This document shows positions 33,370 through 42,988 of a stretch of 64,000 nt of DNA, piece after piece. Numbering within the stretch: the stretch's first letter is position 1; every line of letters begins with the position of its first letter. Source of the DNA: Rhynchopus euleeides (taxonomy: Eukaryota; Euglenozoa; Diplonemea; Diplonemida; Diplonemidae); contig OY723247.1 of assembly GCA_963210315.1 (NCBI GenBank), positions 2,480,001 through 2,544,000 of the forward strand. The letters are read 5' to 3'. The notes beneath the pieces were generated by a model, which was not told where the DNA came from, did not search any database, and saw nothing but the letters and a program-made list of their open reading frames with translations. The position numbers were made by a program, and so were the translations under genes.

Positions 33370-34154
33370 CAGGCATGTCGCTAAGCGTCGACCGTCGACC
33401 CAGTGATTTTGGGTTTCCCCCCCCATAAAAAAGCGTCGACCCAGCGTCGACCCAGTGGAACTGGGTTGCCATTCAAGCCTGGACCAAGCGTCAACCCATT
33501 CCGGGTCGACGCTAACCTAGCGTTGACCCGGTTCCACTGGGTCGACGCTCACCAAGCGTCGACCAAGCGTCAACCCACTTTCACTGGGTCGACGTCGAAG
33601 AGAGTATGGTTTTGCAGGAACAGATGCTCACTACCGTGGCCTCCGGCGGCTGGGGGGCTCCGCCCCCCAGACCCCCCTGTATAGCGTGTGCACACAGGTC
33701 AGGAATCCAACAGCTCCAGTAGCCTCAGGAGGACGCAGCCAACTCACACAGAATCTGTACGCCCACAATGAACAGATGTTCACTACCGTGGCCTCCGGCG
33801 GCTGGGGGGCTCCGACCCCCAGACCCCCCATCTCGCGTGCCCGTCTAGTAACCAAGTCCTTGCGCTTCAACGGCCGTGGCATATCAGGGGGTAAATCATG
33901 GTCCCGAAAGCCATTTTTTGGGTTTCTTCCGGCACCCGAGGATGGCGCGAGCGGGAGAGGAACCACGGAAGGAACCCAGCGCCTCACACCGTGCCCACCT
34001 AGCGGTCCACCGACGGGAAAATTAGGCAACAACACGAGCGCGCGCGAAGCGCGCGCGAGAAAAATTGACCCCTAGTGTTTCCCCCTGATCCCCCCCCAAA
34101 ACAGGAGCGTCAACCCACCAAATCTCCATAATCGAAAAGTTAGCGACAGGCCTG
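33370..34154 (+). mobile_element. 0.8-kb TIR element, copy B, 9-bp target duplication
   Basis: The tips are the same as in copy A at 18227-19052 (CAGGCATGTCGCTAA and TTAGCGACAGGCCTG), in the same orientation. It is flanked by the direct repeat CCCACACAC at 33361-33369 and 34155-34163. It is 41 bp shorter than copy A, differing by indels in the GTCGAC-rich subterminal array and the central block. The two different 9-mers show independent insertion. Confidence 0.88.
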
Positions 34155-34163
34155 CCCACACAC

Positions 34164-35818
34164 ACAGACTAGTAGCGTGTTTTTTCTTCTCGTTTCTCGA
34201 GGCTCTCTCCATTTTCTTCATGTCTTGCCCCACAGTTCTTTACGGTGTGGGGACTCCCCTCCCCGCCCGCCGCCCCCTCCCCCCGATCCCACCCGTGCCC
34301 CCCGCGCGTGTTGCTGGGAGAAGGCGGGGAGGGGGGCTGGAGGCAGGGGTGTACGGCTCCTCCTTCCCTTCTTTTCTCCTCGTTTTTTTTATTTCTCTCT
34401 AATTCTCTCGTTCTCTCCGTCTTCCGTCCATATATCATACCTCGGCTTCTCGTTTTCAGCCTTTGCCGTGTCAGAGTTGACGTGCGGAGGGGTTTCGTCT
34501 CGCTGGCCCATTTTTTCTGAAGCGGTCGTCCGTCCACCCACCCTGAGTTGCTGAGGCAGTCACACGGCATCACCGCCCTCGCGTGGGCTGTTAGGCTCAG
34601 GGTGTGTGAACAAAACCACTTTTACCCCCACCCCCCCGCCCCTGGCCCGAAAAAAGGTGAATGTTGGCATCACAAAGTCACGAATGAAGGATGATCCGTG
34701 CTGCGGATCTGGCACCTATACCCTGTCGAGCGAAGCCCAAGTCGATGGCCCACGGGCAAAAAATATACATGAGAGAGTGGTTGTGTAGGAGAATGTCAGC
34801 AACGAAAAAAAAATCCAAAAAAAATATTGTATGGGGCAGTCGTCACGATTGCCGACAGATGTATGATGACCTACAAGGAGGATCACAAAGAAGTTAACCG
34901 CACAGTCACCCTTTCCACCAGAAAAAAAGATAGCCCCTGTGAGCGCTCCCTGTTGGTGCATTGAAAACAGGCAACACATCGAGGTTCCGGGGTTCTCGCG
35001 ACGTTGAAAACTCCTCCAACGGATTTCGAGGTTTTTCCGAGCCTCAAGCTGACCCCGTCTGAAGGTGCTGCCGGGACACAGGCAGTTAAATCAATGCATA
35101 TGCAATTGCGTCTTCCGGACAGCAGGGGGCGGGAAGGGAAAGAAAAATAATGTCAGCAGCTTTGGAGCTTTGGGGCTTGTTCCTTCGGGAGGACTTGATG
35201 AGGTTCTACAAGGCAGCCAGGGTTCAATGCATGTCCCTTTTCGGTCAGTTCGTGACGGTGCCAATCAATCAAAGGGGACCGGAGGATGAGGGAAGCGTGG
35301 CCGAGTTGGGTCTGGTGTGAGTGGGCACTACACCATGCAAGTCTGTCACAAAAACCTGGCCGTTGCTTAGCGCCGGACAGGCTGTTGTGCGGCAAACTGG
35401 AAGCAGCACAAAGGTGGTGCCCAAAAGAAGGAGTGCTCTCCTCCCTGCCTCTCTCGCTGCCCGCCCCCTCACTTCTCTCGGTGCTTTCGCATCTCCTCGC
35501 CCGAAAAAAAGACGATGAGGGTCGGTCTAAAAATACCATCCCCCCCACCACCACCCCCTTTCCCTCTCCACACATGCCCGTTCGTAGCACAAAACAAAGG
35601 ACAACAAAAAAAACAAAGGCAAATACACGACAGCAAAAAAACACAACGCGAGAGTCCCCCATTCCCGCCTCCTCCCACCCGCCCCCCGCGCGCCGCCGCT
35701 TCTGCTTTCGACGCACACCCGGTGCACTCTGTGTGTCGACCTGTCTGCCCTGCTGTTGTTGCACGCACCCACACATCATCACACAGGCGAACCACCCGGC
35801 CAGAGGGCACGAGGGACC
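34164..35818. other. intergenic region before the gene array
   Basis: About 1.65 kb without a supported gene. The last 300 bases are strongly pyrimidine- and A-rich. A candidate splice acceptor (atcatcacacag) ends at 35786, 32 bases before the Ski2 start codon. Confidence 0.5.
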
Positions 35819-38800
35819 ATGTGCTCCCTCCAGTTCAAAGGTGTCCTTGGGGATGTGGGTGCAGAGTTCTCGGGTGCGGTAGGAGGGCGTCCCCCCATTG
35901 CCCTGGACGAGGAGGACGTGCGGCAGGAGGTGTCGGCCGGGATCGACCGCGAGCTCGATGCTGACGACCTGGTGCTGGGGACGTACGCCTCCCCGCTGTT
36001 CCAGACCTGCGAAGCCCTCTGCGACCCTCGGAATGCCTTCGCCACACAGCGGGTCGCGTGGCCCGCAGCTCTGCGTGAGAAGGACCTGTTCGCCAGCCCT
36101 GACCCGAAGCGTGACGTGGAGAGCCACTACCGTATCTCGCTGACTGTGGACGAGACTGCCGAGTGCAACGATGATGTCGTCGATGTGGGGTGCGATGTGA
36201 CCGGGTTGTCACAGTTCTACGTCAACGGCATCCTGGACACAGACTTCTGGAACCAGCAGGCCGAGCAGCTGGGCCCAGCACACGAGGGCGAAGGTGAGGA
36301 TCTGCTGAAGGCGATGGAGCGTGACACGCAGGGCCTCTGTCCCCCAGGGTGGTCCGCCCCGCTCCTCATCGACACGAGCCAGGACCTGCCGCTGTGCGGG
36401 GCTGGCGCTGCGCAGGCGAGCGTCTCGGAGAAGGAGCCGCAGACATCCGCCTTGCGGAACGCCACACAGAAGTACTACACCAAACAGGTGGACGAGGCAC
36501 AGCTTGTCGCAGAGGGGCGGGTCAACGAGGCGAAGGCCAAGCAGAAGAAGACAGTGCAGAACAGGTTCCGCATCGCAGACGAGGGGTGCCACACAGAGGT
36601 GGATACTTACGACTTTGACTTGCTGAAGGCGGGCGAGTCTGACGTCAAGAGGAACTGGGTCAACACGGAGCTGCTGGATGTGTCGGAGTTCTCTACCCTC
36701 GTGCCGAACCCTGCGGTGTCGTACCCCTTCGAGATGGACAACTTCCAGAAGCAAGCCATTGCGCGCATCGAGATGAACGAAAACGTGTTCGTCGCAGCAC
36801 ACACCTCTGCCGGGAAGACGGTTGTCGCAGAGTATGCGATTGGTCTTGCGAAGAGCCGCGGCACCCGTGTCCTTTACACGTCGCCTATCAAGACACTGAG
36901 CAACCAGAAGTACAGAGACTTCAAGGAGAAGTTCGGGGATGACGTCGGCATTCTGACTGGAGATGTGCAGCTCAACCCACGTGCGTCGTGCCTCATCATG
37001 ACCACAGAGATCCTCCGGTCCGCCCTGTATCAGAGCCACAACGCGGCGATGGGTGGCATCACGGGCCTGGACTCTGGTGACGAGCGCAACAGGCGTTCGG
37101 ACATGCTGCATGATGTGGAGTACGTGATCTTCGACGAGGTGCACTACGTTAACGACGCACACCGTGGGTACGTGTGGGAGGAGGTGATTATCCTCCTGCC
37201 GAAGACGGTGAAGCTGGTGATGCTTAGTGCGACAGTCCCCAACATCAACGCCTTCGCAGACTGGGTGGGGCGCACTCGCCAGTCGCGTGTCAACGTCGTG
37301 ATGACGCAGAAGCGTCCTGTGCCGCTGCACCACAGTATCCTGTGCAACGACAAGGAGTTCCCGCTTGTGACAGAGGGCAAGCGGTTCAGCCCCGAAGGAT
37401 ACAAGGGATATGCCCAGATTGCACAGGTGTCATCGCAGAACAGCCGCCCCCTCAACCGGGATGCCCGCATGAAGAACGAGGCGCGCGAGTGGCGGAACAT
37501 GATCGGGCATCTCTCGAAGAAGGACCGCCTGCCGATCATCATCTTCGCCTTCAGCAAGCAGCGCCTCGACGACCTGAGCGATCACCTGGGTTCGATGAAC
37601 TTCACGTCGAAGAAAGAGAAGTGGGCCATCGAGACGTACCTGCGCCAGGTGATGGCACGCCTGAAAGGCTCAGACAAGAGCATCCCCCAGGTGCAGAAGA
37701 TCTTCCGACTCTTGCGCAACGGGCTGGCGGTGCACCACGCTGGGCTGATGCCCATCATGAAGGAGATCGTAGAGCAGCTGTTCTGCCAGGGGTTCATCCG
37801 TGTGTTGTTTGCGACGGAGACATTCGCCATGGGCGTCAACGCACCTGCACGCTGCGTCATCTTTGCCGACACTCACAAATTCGACGGTGGGGGCAAACGC
37901 CCCCTGCAGCCCGGTGAGTACACACAGATGAGTGGTCGGGCAGGGCGGCGTGGGCTCGACACCGTCGGATACGTGTACCTCTATGCCTCGCCCAACTCGC
38001 AGCAGTCGCAGGCAGCAGGGTCGGGCTTCATCGGCAACATTCCTTCGCAGGACACGCTGAAGCAAATGCTGACAGGGCCCCCCGTCGAGCTCGTGTCGAA
38101 GTTCCGCTTGACATATGCGATGGTGCTGAACTGCCTGGGCACCGCAGGTTCTCTCGACAGCAGCAACGCACCTGTCGGCACGCAGACAGCGTCGTTCATC
38201 AGCTACCTGCTGCGCAACTCCTTCGCAGAGGCACGGGCCAACAAGTACTTCCCGGTGTACCGTGCCCTGCAGGAACGCTACGAGCAGGAGGCACAGGCCT
38301 GCACAGAGAAGATGCGCGCCCTGCGCGGCGAACACAGCGACAAGCTGATGGGCATCTTTGGAGCGGTGCGTGACTTCGTGCATGCCAGCCGCAGCCTCGC
38401 TGCCGCGCTTGTGTCGGAGACAAAGGAGGCACAGCGGGTGCTCTCCTTCGGCACCGTGGTGGTGCTGGAGGTCTCTCCCATGACCTTCACCCTCGGCTAC
38501 GTCGTGCGCCTGCAGGGCTTCAACGACATGCAGTGCTTCATCCTGGCACCCCCGGAGGAGGACGGGTTTGAGCAGGCCGGCCGTGCGTACAACATCACTG
38601 CGTATCTGGTGCCGAAGAGCCTTGCAGAGACAGGGGTGGTGGAGGAGGTGGTCATCCAGCGCAGCAAAATCATCGCTGTGCTGGCGGCACAGCACAACGT
38701 TTTCGCGGGGATGCCGCAAGGCGAGCCTGCAGCGGTTGACTCGCGCCGCGCTGCACCTCCGATGATGCAGCTGAAGAAGAAGGACGACGACGACGACGGG

Positions 38801-39898
38801 TTCTTCGGTGGGGGCAAAAAGGGGAAGGGCAAGCAGAAGGACACGAAGAAGCCCCCAATGCCGCTCCCCGCTGCACCTGTTCAGGCAGCTTCTTCGGGGC
38901 CATCGCTCGTGGCGTTGCTGAACGACAAGGACAAACTGCGGGAGTTGGGTGACAAGCTGCGTACTCTTGTGTCTGAGGGGTTCGACACCAAGGAGGGGGT
39001 GCAGAAGGCACCGCAAACGAGTGTGGACGCTATCGAGGACCAGCGCGATGTCGATGAGATCGTTGAGGTCATCAACGACTTCGGCGCCATTCACGGCGAG
39101 GACATGACACTTGCTTACGAAAGGCACAACGCAGAGCGTCGCAGCGATGTGTACCGCAACGCATCCTCCGATGACAGCCTCTTCTTGATGCCGGAGTTCA
39201 AGGGGCGCATCGAAGTCCTGGAACACCTCGGCATGGTGCAACCCTCCGACCTGGGCGGCGACGTGTACGATCTCCTGCCGAAGGGGCGCTGTGCGTCGGT
39301 CATTTCGTCCATGGATGCTGTCATCGCAACGGAGCTGATCTACGACTGCTTCTTCGACGACCTGCCGCCCCAGACAATTGCTGCCGCCCTGTCCTGCTTC
39401 ATGTATGTCTCACGTCTCGCCCTCCATGCCGCCACACACCTGCTCCCTGCTACAGTTGCAACGAGAGGGCGACTGACATCGAGCTCCCCTCTGAGCTCAC
39501 CCCTGTCCGGAAGCGCCTCACGGCAGTCGTGGAGGGTTTGTGGGAGGTGCAGCAGAACTGGTATGTGCTGAGTTCGTGTCTTGTGGATTGTCACCACCAC
39601 TTCTCGCCACAGGATTCTGGACAGCAAGGAGGACTATGTTGCAAACATGCTGAACTTCAGCATCTGCGAAGCGGTGTGGGAGTGGGCGCACGGCACGTCC
39701 TTCCTGGACATCATCGAAGTGACGAATGCCCGTGAAGGGACCCTCATCCGTGACATCACGCGCCTCGACAACCTGTGCCGCGAGATCCGCACTGCCGCAC
39801 GTACGCTCGGTGACACGACCCTGCAGGAAAAGATGCTCGAGTGCTCGAATCTGATCCGCCGTGACGTGGTGTTCTGCCAGTCTCTGTACCTCGACTGA
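35819..39898 (+). CDS. SKI2: Ski2-type DExH-box RNA helicase, three exons
   Basis: Exons are 35819-39402, 39456-39560 and 39613-39898. The introns of 53 and 52 bp begin GTATGT and end CAG, and the splice phases match; the product is 1,324 residues, close to the usual Ski2 size. The ATG at 35819 follows gggacc. Motif I is AHTSAGKT ending near K333-T334. The Walker B box is D439-E-V-H442 in DEVHYVNDAHRGYVWEE, which is more Ski2- than Mtr4-like. SAT is at 470-472, and motif VI QMSGRAGRRG at 703-712. A Lys/Asp/Gly-rich low-complexity insert lies near residue 985. The last ~200 residues are the DSHCT domain, restored only after splicing (LPPQTIAAALSCF then ICNERATDIELP, and the end LIRRDVVFCQSLYLD). 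In other eukaryotes Ski2 unwinds mRNA into the cytoplasmic exosome as part of the Ski complex. Confidence 0.95.
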
Positions 39899-40107
39899 GC
39901 AACAACGTGATGTCGCCCTGTGTCTAACCTGAGGCACTCCGCTCGCCCATGCTGAGCAGTGCACGGCAGGGCTTCGCAAACAAGGTGAGCCTGGAAGAGA
40001 GAGACCGAACGAGCAGCAACTGTTGACATCAGATGCACCTGTGCCGCTATTTCCACACATGCACTAATAGAACCTAGTACACCACCACCCACAGCTCGAC
40101 ACAACAC

Positions 40108-41352
40108 ATGTCCCGCCTTCAGCATGAGGACAGCGATGACTCGCTTTCCACGGATGAGGAGGTGGAGGTCCCGCAGAGCGAGGACGAAGTAGATTACGTG
40201 CAGGAGCAAGCACGCCGCCAGCAAGAACACATGCAGCTGCAGAAGGGCAGCGCTGCGCGTACAAAGCCGAACGCAACGTCGCCGAGCGCTGCACGGCGCG
40301 TCGATCCTTACGACATGCTCCCTCTGAGATACAAGGACAGCCGCCCGAGTACGGCTGGGACAGCGAGTCTCAGCGACTTCACGGTCACATTCAATCAATC
40401 GACAAACTCGACTGCCATCGTCGCAGCCGATAAGAAACACGAACACTTGGAGCCAGACGTCGCACTGCGCCGCAAGACAGAACACCTACTGGAGGAGGCG
40501 GAGCAAGCATTGCGCCACGGCACACCAGAGCCAGCTCCCGCGTCTCCCTCGTCTTCGCCCTCACCTGCGTCTGCCCCTGTCACTGCTCCTGCCCCTGTCC
40601 AGCCCCAAGACGCTAACACCACCGTGACTGCTGTGGAGGCCAACGAGGCCCAAGAGAAGAAGGAGCACTACGGGCCTTACGAGGACGATGCCATGGACAT
40701 CACAGAGGAGCTGCTTTCCGGCTTCACACCGGGGATGTTCGCAAACATGCTGGAGCGCGAGGCTACGAACAGCTCCAAAGTGTACCAACCTGCACATGCA
40801 GGGAAAAATGTGTGGGCAGATGCGCTGTCAGCGGACGCGAAGTTTGATCTTGTGCAGTCAGTTCTGGAAGAGATGGTTGAATCCGACAAAAAATTTCTGC
40901 GTTTGCAGAAGACATTCAAGGACAAGCACTGCGAGACGTTCGAAGACAAGGACGAAAACAAGCTGGAATACACAGTGATCCACAACGCGTGGGTGGAGGC
41001 GATTGAGAAGTACCTGACGAAACGGCTGCGCAAAAACATTCCTGGCTTCGACATGGACGATTTCATGGAGATCCTCCAAGAGCGTTCCGAAGAGGTCAGC
41101 GGCGAGGTCTGGTGCCTGCTGCATTCTTTTACCGATTTCCAGCTCTTCAAAGACAACATGCTGGCACACAAGTACGGCGATATGTCGGAGCCGACGGAGG
41201 TCGAGCTCTCGCGTACAGAGCTGGCAGGTGTTATTGACGAGGCGCAGAAGGTGATGGACTTCCATTTCGTGCGTGCGCAGAAGGAAAAAGAGGCACGCTT
41301 GGCGGAGGAAGCTGTGCAGAACGCAGGGCTCCGTGTCCCGGCCCTCCGGTAA
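40108..41352 (+). CDS. ARL2BP/BART-domain protein
   Basis: 414 residues, single exon. The ATG lies 13 bases after a CACCCACAG acceptor-like site. Residues 1-45 are acidic and Gln-rich. Residues ~140-170 are Pro/Ala/Ser-rich. Residues ~244-355 match the BART domain of ARL2-binding protein: FDLVQSVLEEMVESDKKFL, then FEDKDENKLEYTVIHNAW, IPGFDMDDFMEIL and LLHSFTDFQLFKDNML. The C-terminal ~50 residues form a charged helix. BART domains bind the GTP form of ARL2 or ARL3 and serve tubulin assembly, mitochondrial or ciliary traffic. The long N-terminal extension is unlike short ARL2BP; CFAP36-like relatives also carry this fold, so the exact orthologue is open. It suggests, but does not prove, a ciliated cell. 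Confidence 0.85.
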   Translation: MSRLQHEDSDDSLSTDEEVEVPQSEDEVDYVQEQARRQQEHMQLQKGSAARTKPNATSPSAARRVDPYDMLPLRYKDSRPSTAGTASLSDFTVTFNQSTNSTAIVAADKKHEHLEPDVALRRKTEHLLEEAEQALRHGTPEPAPASPSSSPSPASAPVTAPAPVQPQDANTTVTAVEANEAQEKKEHYGPYEDDAMDITEELLSGFTPGMFANMLEREATNSSKVYQPAHAGKNVWADALSADAKFDLVQSVLEEMVESDKKFLRLQKTFKDKHCETFEDKDENKLEYTVIHNAWVEAIEKYLTKRLRKNIPGFDMDDFMEILQERSEEVSGEVWCLLHSFTDFQLFKDNMLAHKYGDMSEPTEVELSRTELAGVIDEAQKVMDFHFVRAQKEKEARLAEEAVQNAGLRVPALR

Positions 41353-41640
41353 TCCCTTGCCTCTCCGTCGGCCGCTTCGGTGGCCGTACGTGACTTTCTT
41401 TGTGCGTGTCCGATGCAATGGCCACGGTCCTGCTCAGTGTTGTGTGGCGGTATTTACACGTGCGTACAGTGAACTGCTTCCAACAGTTGGCATGGTGAAG
41501 TGTCCACAGAGTCCCCTCCCGCCCCCAGAACCCTGCTCCCGTGCCCTCGCTGCAAGCCTCCCGTCCCACCACCTGCCACCTCCACCGACCGACAGGGACA
41601 CAGTGCACATGCTGGTGCACCTCCTGGCACAGGAGAGGTC

Positions 41641-42801
41641 ATGTCTCGCGCCGGTATTTCCACCCGCGACCTTTCGGTTGCCCTCACGCTTGTGAGCGCT
41701 TTGGTGTTTATCGGCAATGTGACAAAGCTGATGGAGAGGACCGCACGTGACCCACTTCACAGTGCGGCCAGCGATTCGTCGGAATCAGTCGAGTCCACGT
41801 CGTCAACTCTGCGTCTCGGAGTGATCGCAGATCTTCAGTACGCAGACAAAGAAGACGGGTGGGACTACTCACACGAGCATCGGAGGCGGTACCGGCGCAC
41901 CCTGCTCGTCCTCCGGCGTGCCATCCGGCGGTGGCACACGACAGGCGATGTGGAGTACATCGTGAACCTTGGCGACATGCTAGACGCGTGGAATGGGCGG
42001 GCCAACCGCACAATCTCTGCAACAGACCACATCATGCAACCCATCACGCGGAGCGGGTTCCGCTGGGTGCACCAAGTGGGCAACCATGAGCTGTACAACC
42101 ACTGTGGCGAATCTGGCCAAGGCAGCCTCCCCCAGCTTGCCCTTGGGCTCCCTTCGGCTCTGCCAATGCATGACACACCGTTCGTGGTCCTCAACCTGTT
42201 CTCATACGCCTTCAGTGTGCTGTGCAGGACAGAGCACACGGCCGCGGCGAAGGAGTTCCTTATGGCGCATAACAGAAACCTCGCGAAGGGCGACATGCGG
42301 CCAGGTGCTACTGAGTGGCTGAAGGATCTTCATGGAGAGACACGCAGATACTCACCACTGAACGGTGGGCTCGGCACGCGGCAGATTGAGTGGCTGCGGG
42401 AAGCACTGCACACTGCACGTCTGCATGGGCACTACATCGTATTGACAACACACGTGCCGTTCCACCCGGACACAGCTGAGAACGAGAACCTCATGTGGGA
42501 CTACAAGCGAATCATGCATGTCGTGAATACCGAAGGCAAGGGTGTGGTGGTCCTCGTCCTGGCTGGGCACGACCACGCTGGCGGGTTCGCCATCGAGAGG
42601 CCAGAGGTGGCAAATAGCTTACACGATAATGCTTTGTCAGAGGAGGGTGTGCCCTTCATCACCATGTCATCGCCGCTTGAGTCTCTGTCTGAGGATTGCT
42701 TCGCCACAGTGACGCTGACTGCATACGACAGCCGCGCAGAAGTCGTAGTGGACGGCGTAGTCGGCGACGCAAGTGGGAGGCGATTTGTGACTTATCGATA
42801 A
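41641..42801 (+). CDS. ADPRM-like Mn-dependent ADP-ribose/CDP-alcohol diphosphatase
   Basis: 386 residues, single exon. The ATG at 41641 lies 8 bases after CTCCTGGCACAG. Residues ~11-27 are hydrophobic (LSVALTLVSALVFIGNV), a likely signal anchor or signal peptide; family members are usually soluble, so this is unusual. The calcineurin-like metallophosphoesterase core follows: D64 and Q66 in LGVIADLQYADKEDGW, G111-D112 in NLGDMLDAWNG, N148-H149-E150 in QVGNHELYNH, then LTTHVPFHP and LAGHDHAGG. The ADLQYAD and GNHELYN signatures point to the ADPRM family, which hydrolyses ADP-ribose and CDP-choline or CDP-ethanolamine. A membrane or lumenal placement is inferred from the N-terminus. The gene ends 187 bases before the start of the PIG-O-like gene. 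Confidence 0.85.
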   Translation: MSRAGISTRDLSVALTLVSALVFIGNVTKLMERTARDPLHSAASDSSESVESTSSTLRLGVIADLQYADKEDGWDYSHEHRRRYRRTLLVLRRAIRRWHTTGDVEYIVNLGDMLDAWNGRANRTISATDHIMQPITRSGFRWVHQVGNHELYNHCGESGQGSLPQLALGLPSALPMHDTPFVVLNLFSYAFSVLCRTEHTAAAKEFLMAHNRNLAKGDMRPGATEWLKDLHGETRRYSPLNGGLGTRQIEWLREALHTARLHGHYIVLTTHVPFHPDTAENENLMWDYKRIMHVVNTEGKGVVVLVLAGHDHAGGFAIERPEVANSLHDNALSEEGVPFITMSSPLESLSEDCFATVTLTAYDSRAEVVVDGVVGDASGRRFVTYR

Positions 42802-42988
42802 CATGTGTGTTCCTTCATGAGTTCAGTCGCAGCGAGTCCCTCCTCACCTCTCACTGGTGCAAACTTTTCCGCACTGCTTGTTGACACTATATACCCGCTA
42901 TACTGTTGCAGACTCACGGTGGTGAGCACACGCCGCACCACCATGGTAGCACCTCAGCAGCGCAGCCCACCGCCCAACAGAGGTGGCG

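Noticed and set aside
35293..35370. tRNA-like start (gcgtggccgagttgg)
   Set aside because: No matching acceptor stem, anticodon arm or T-arm with GTTCRA follows.
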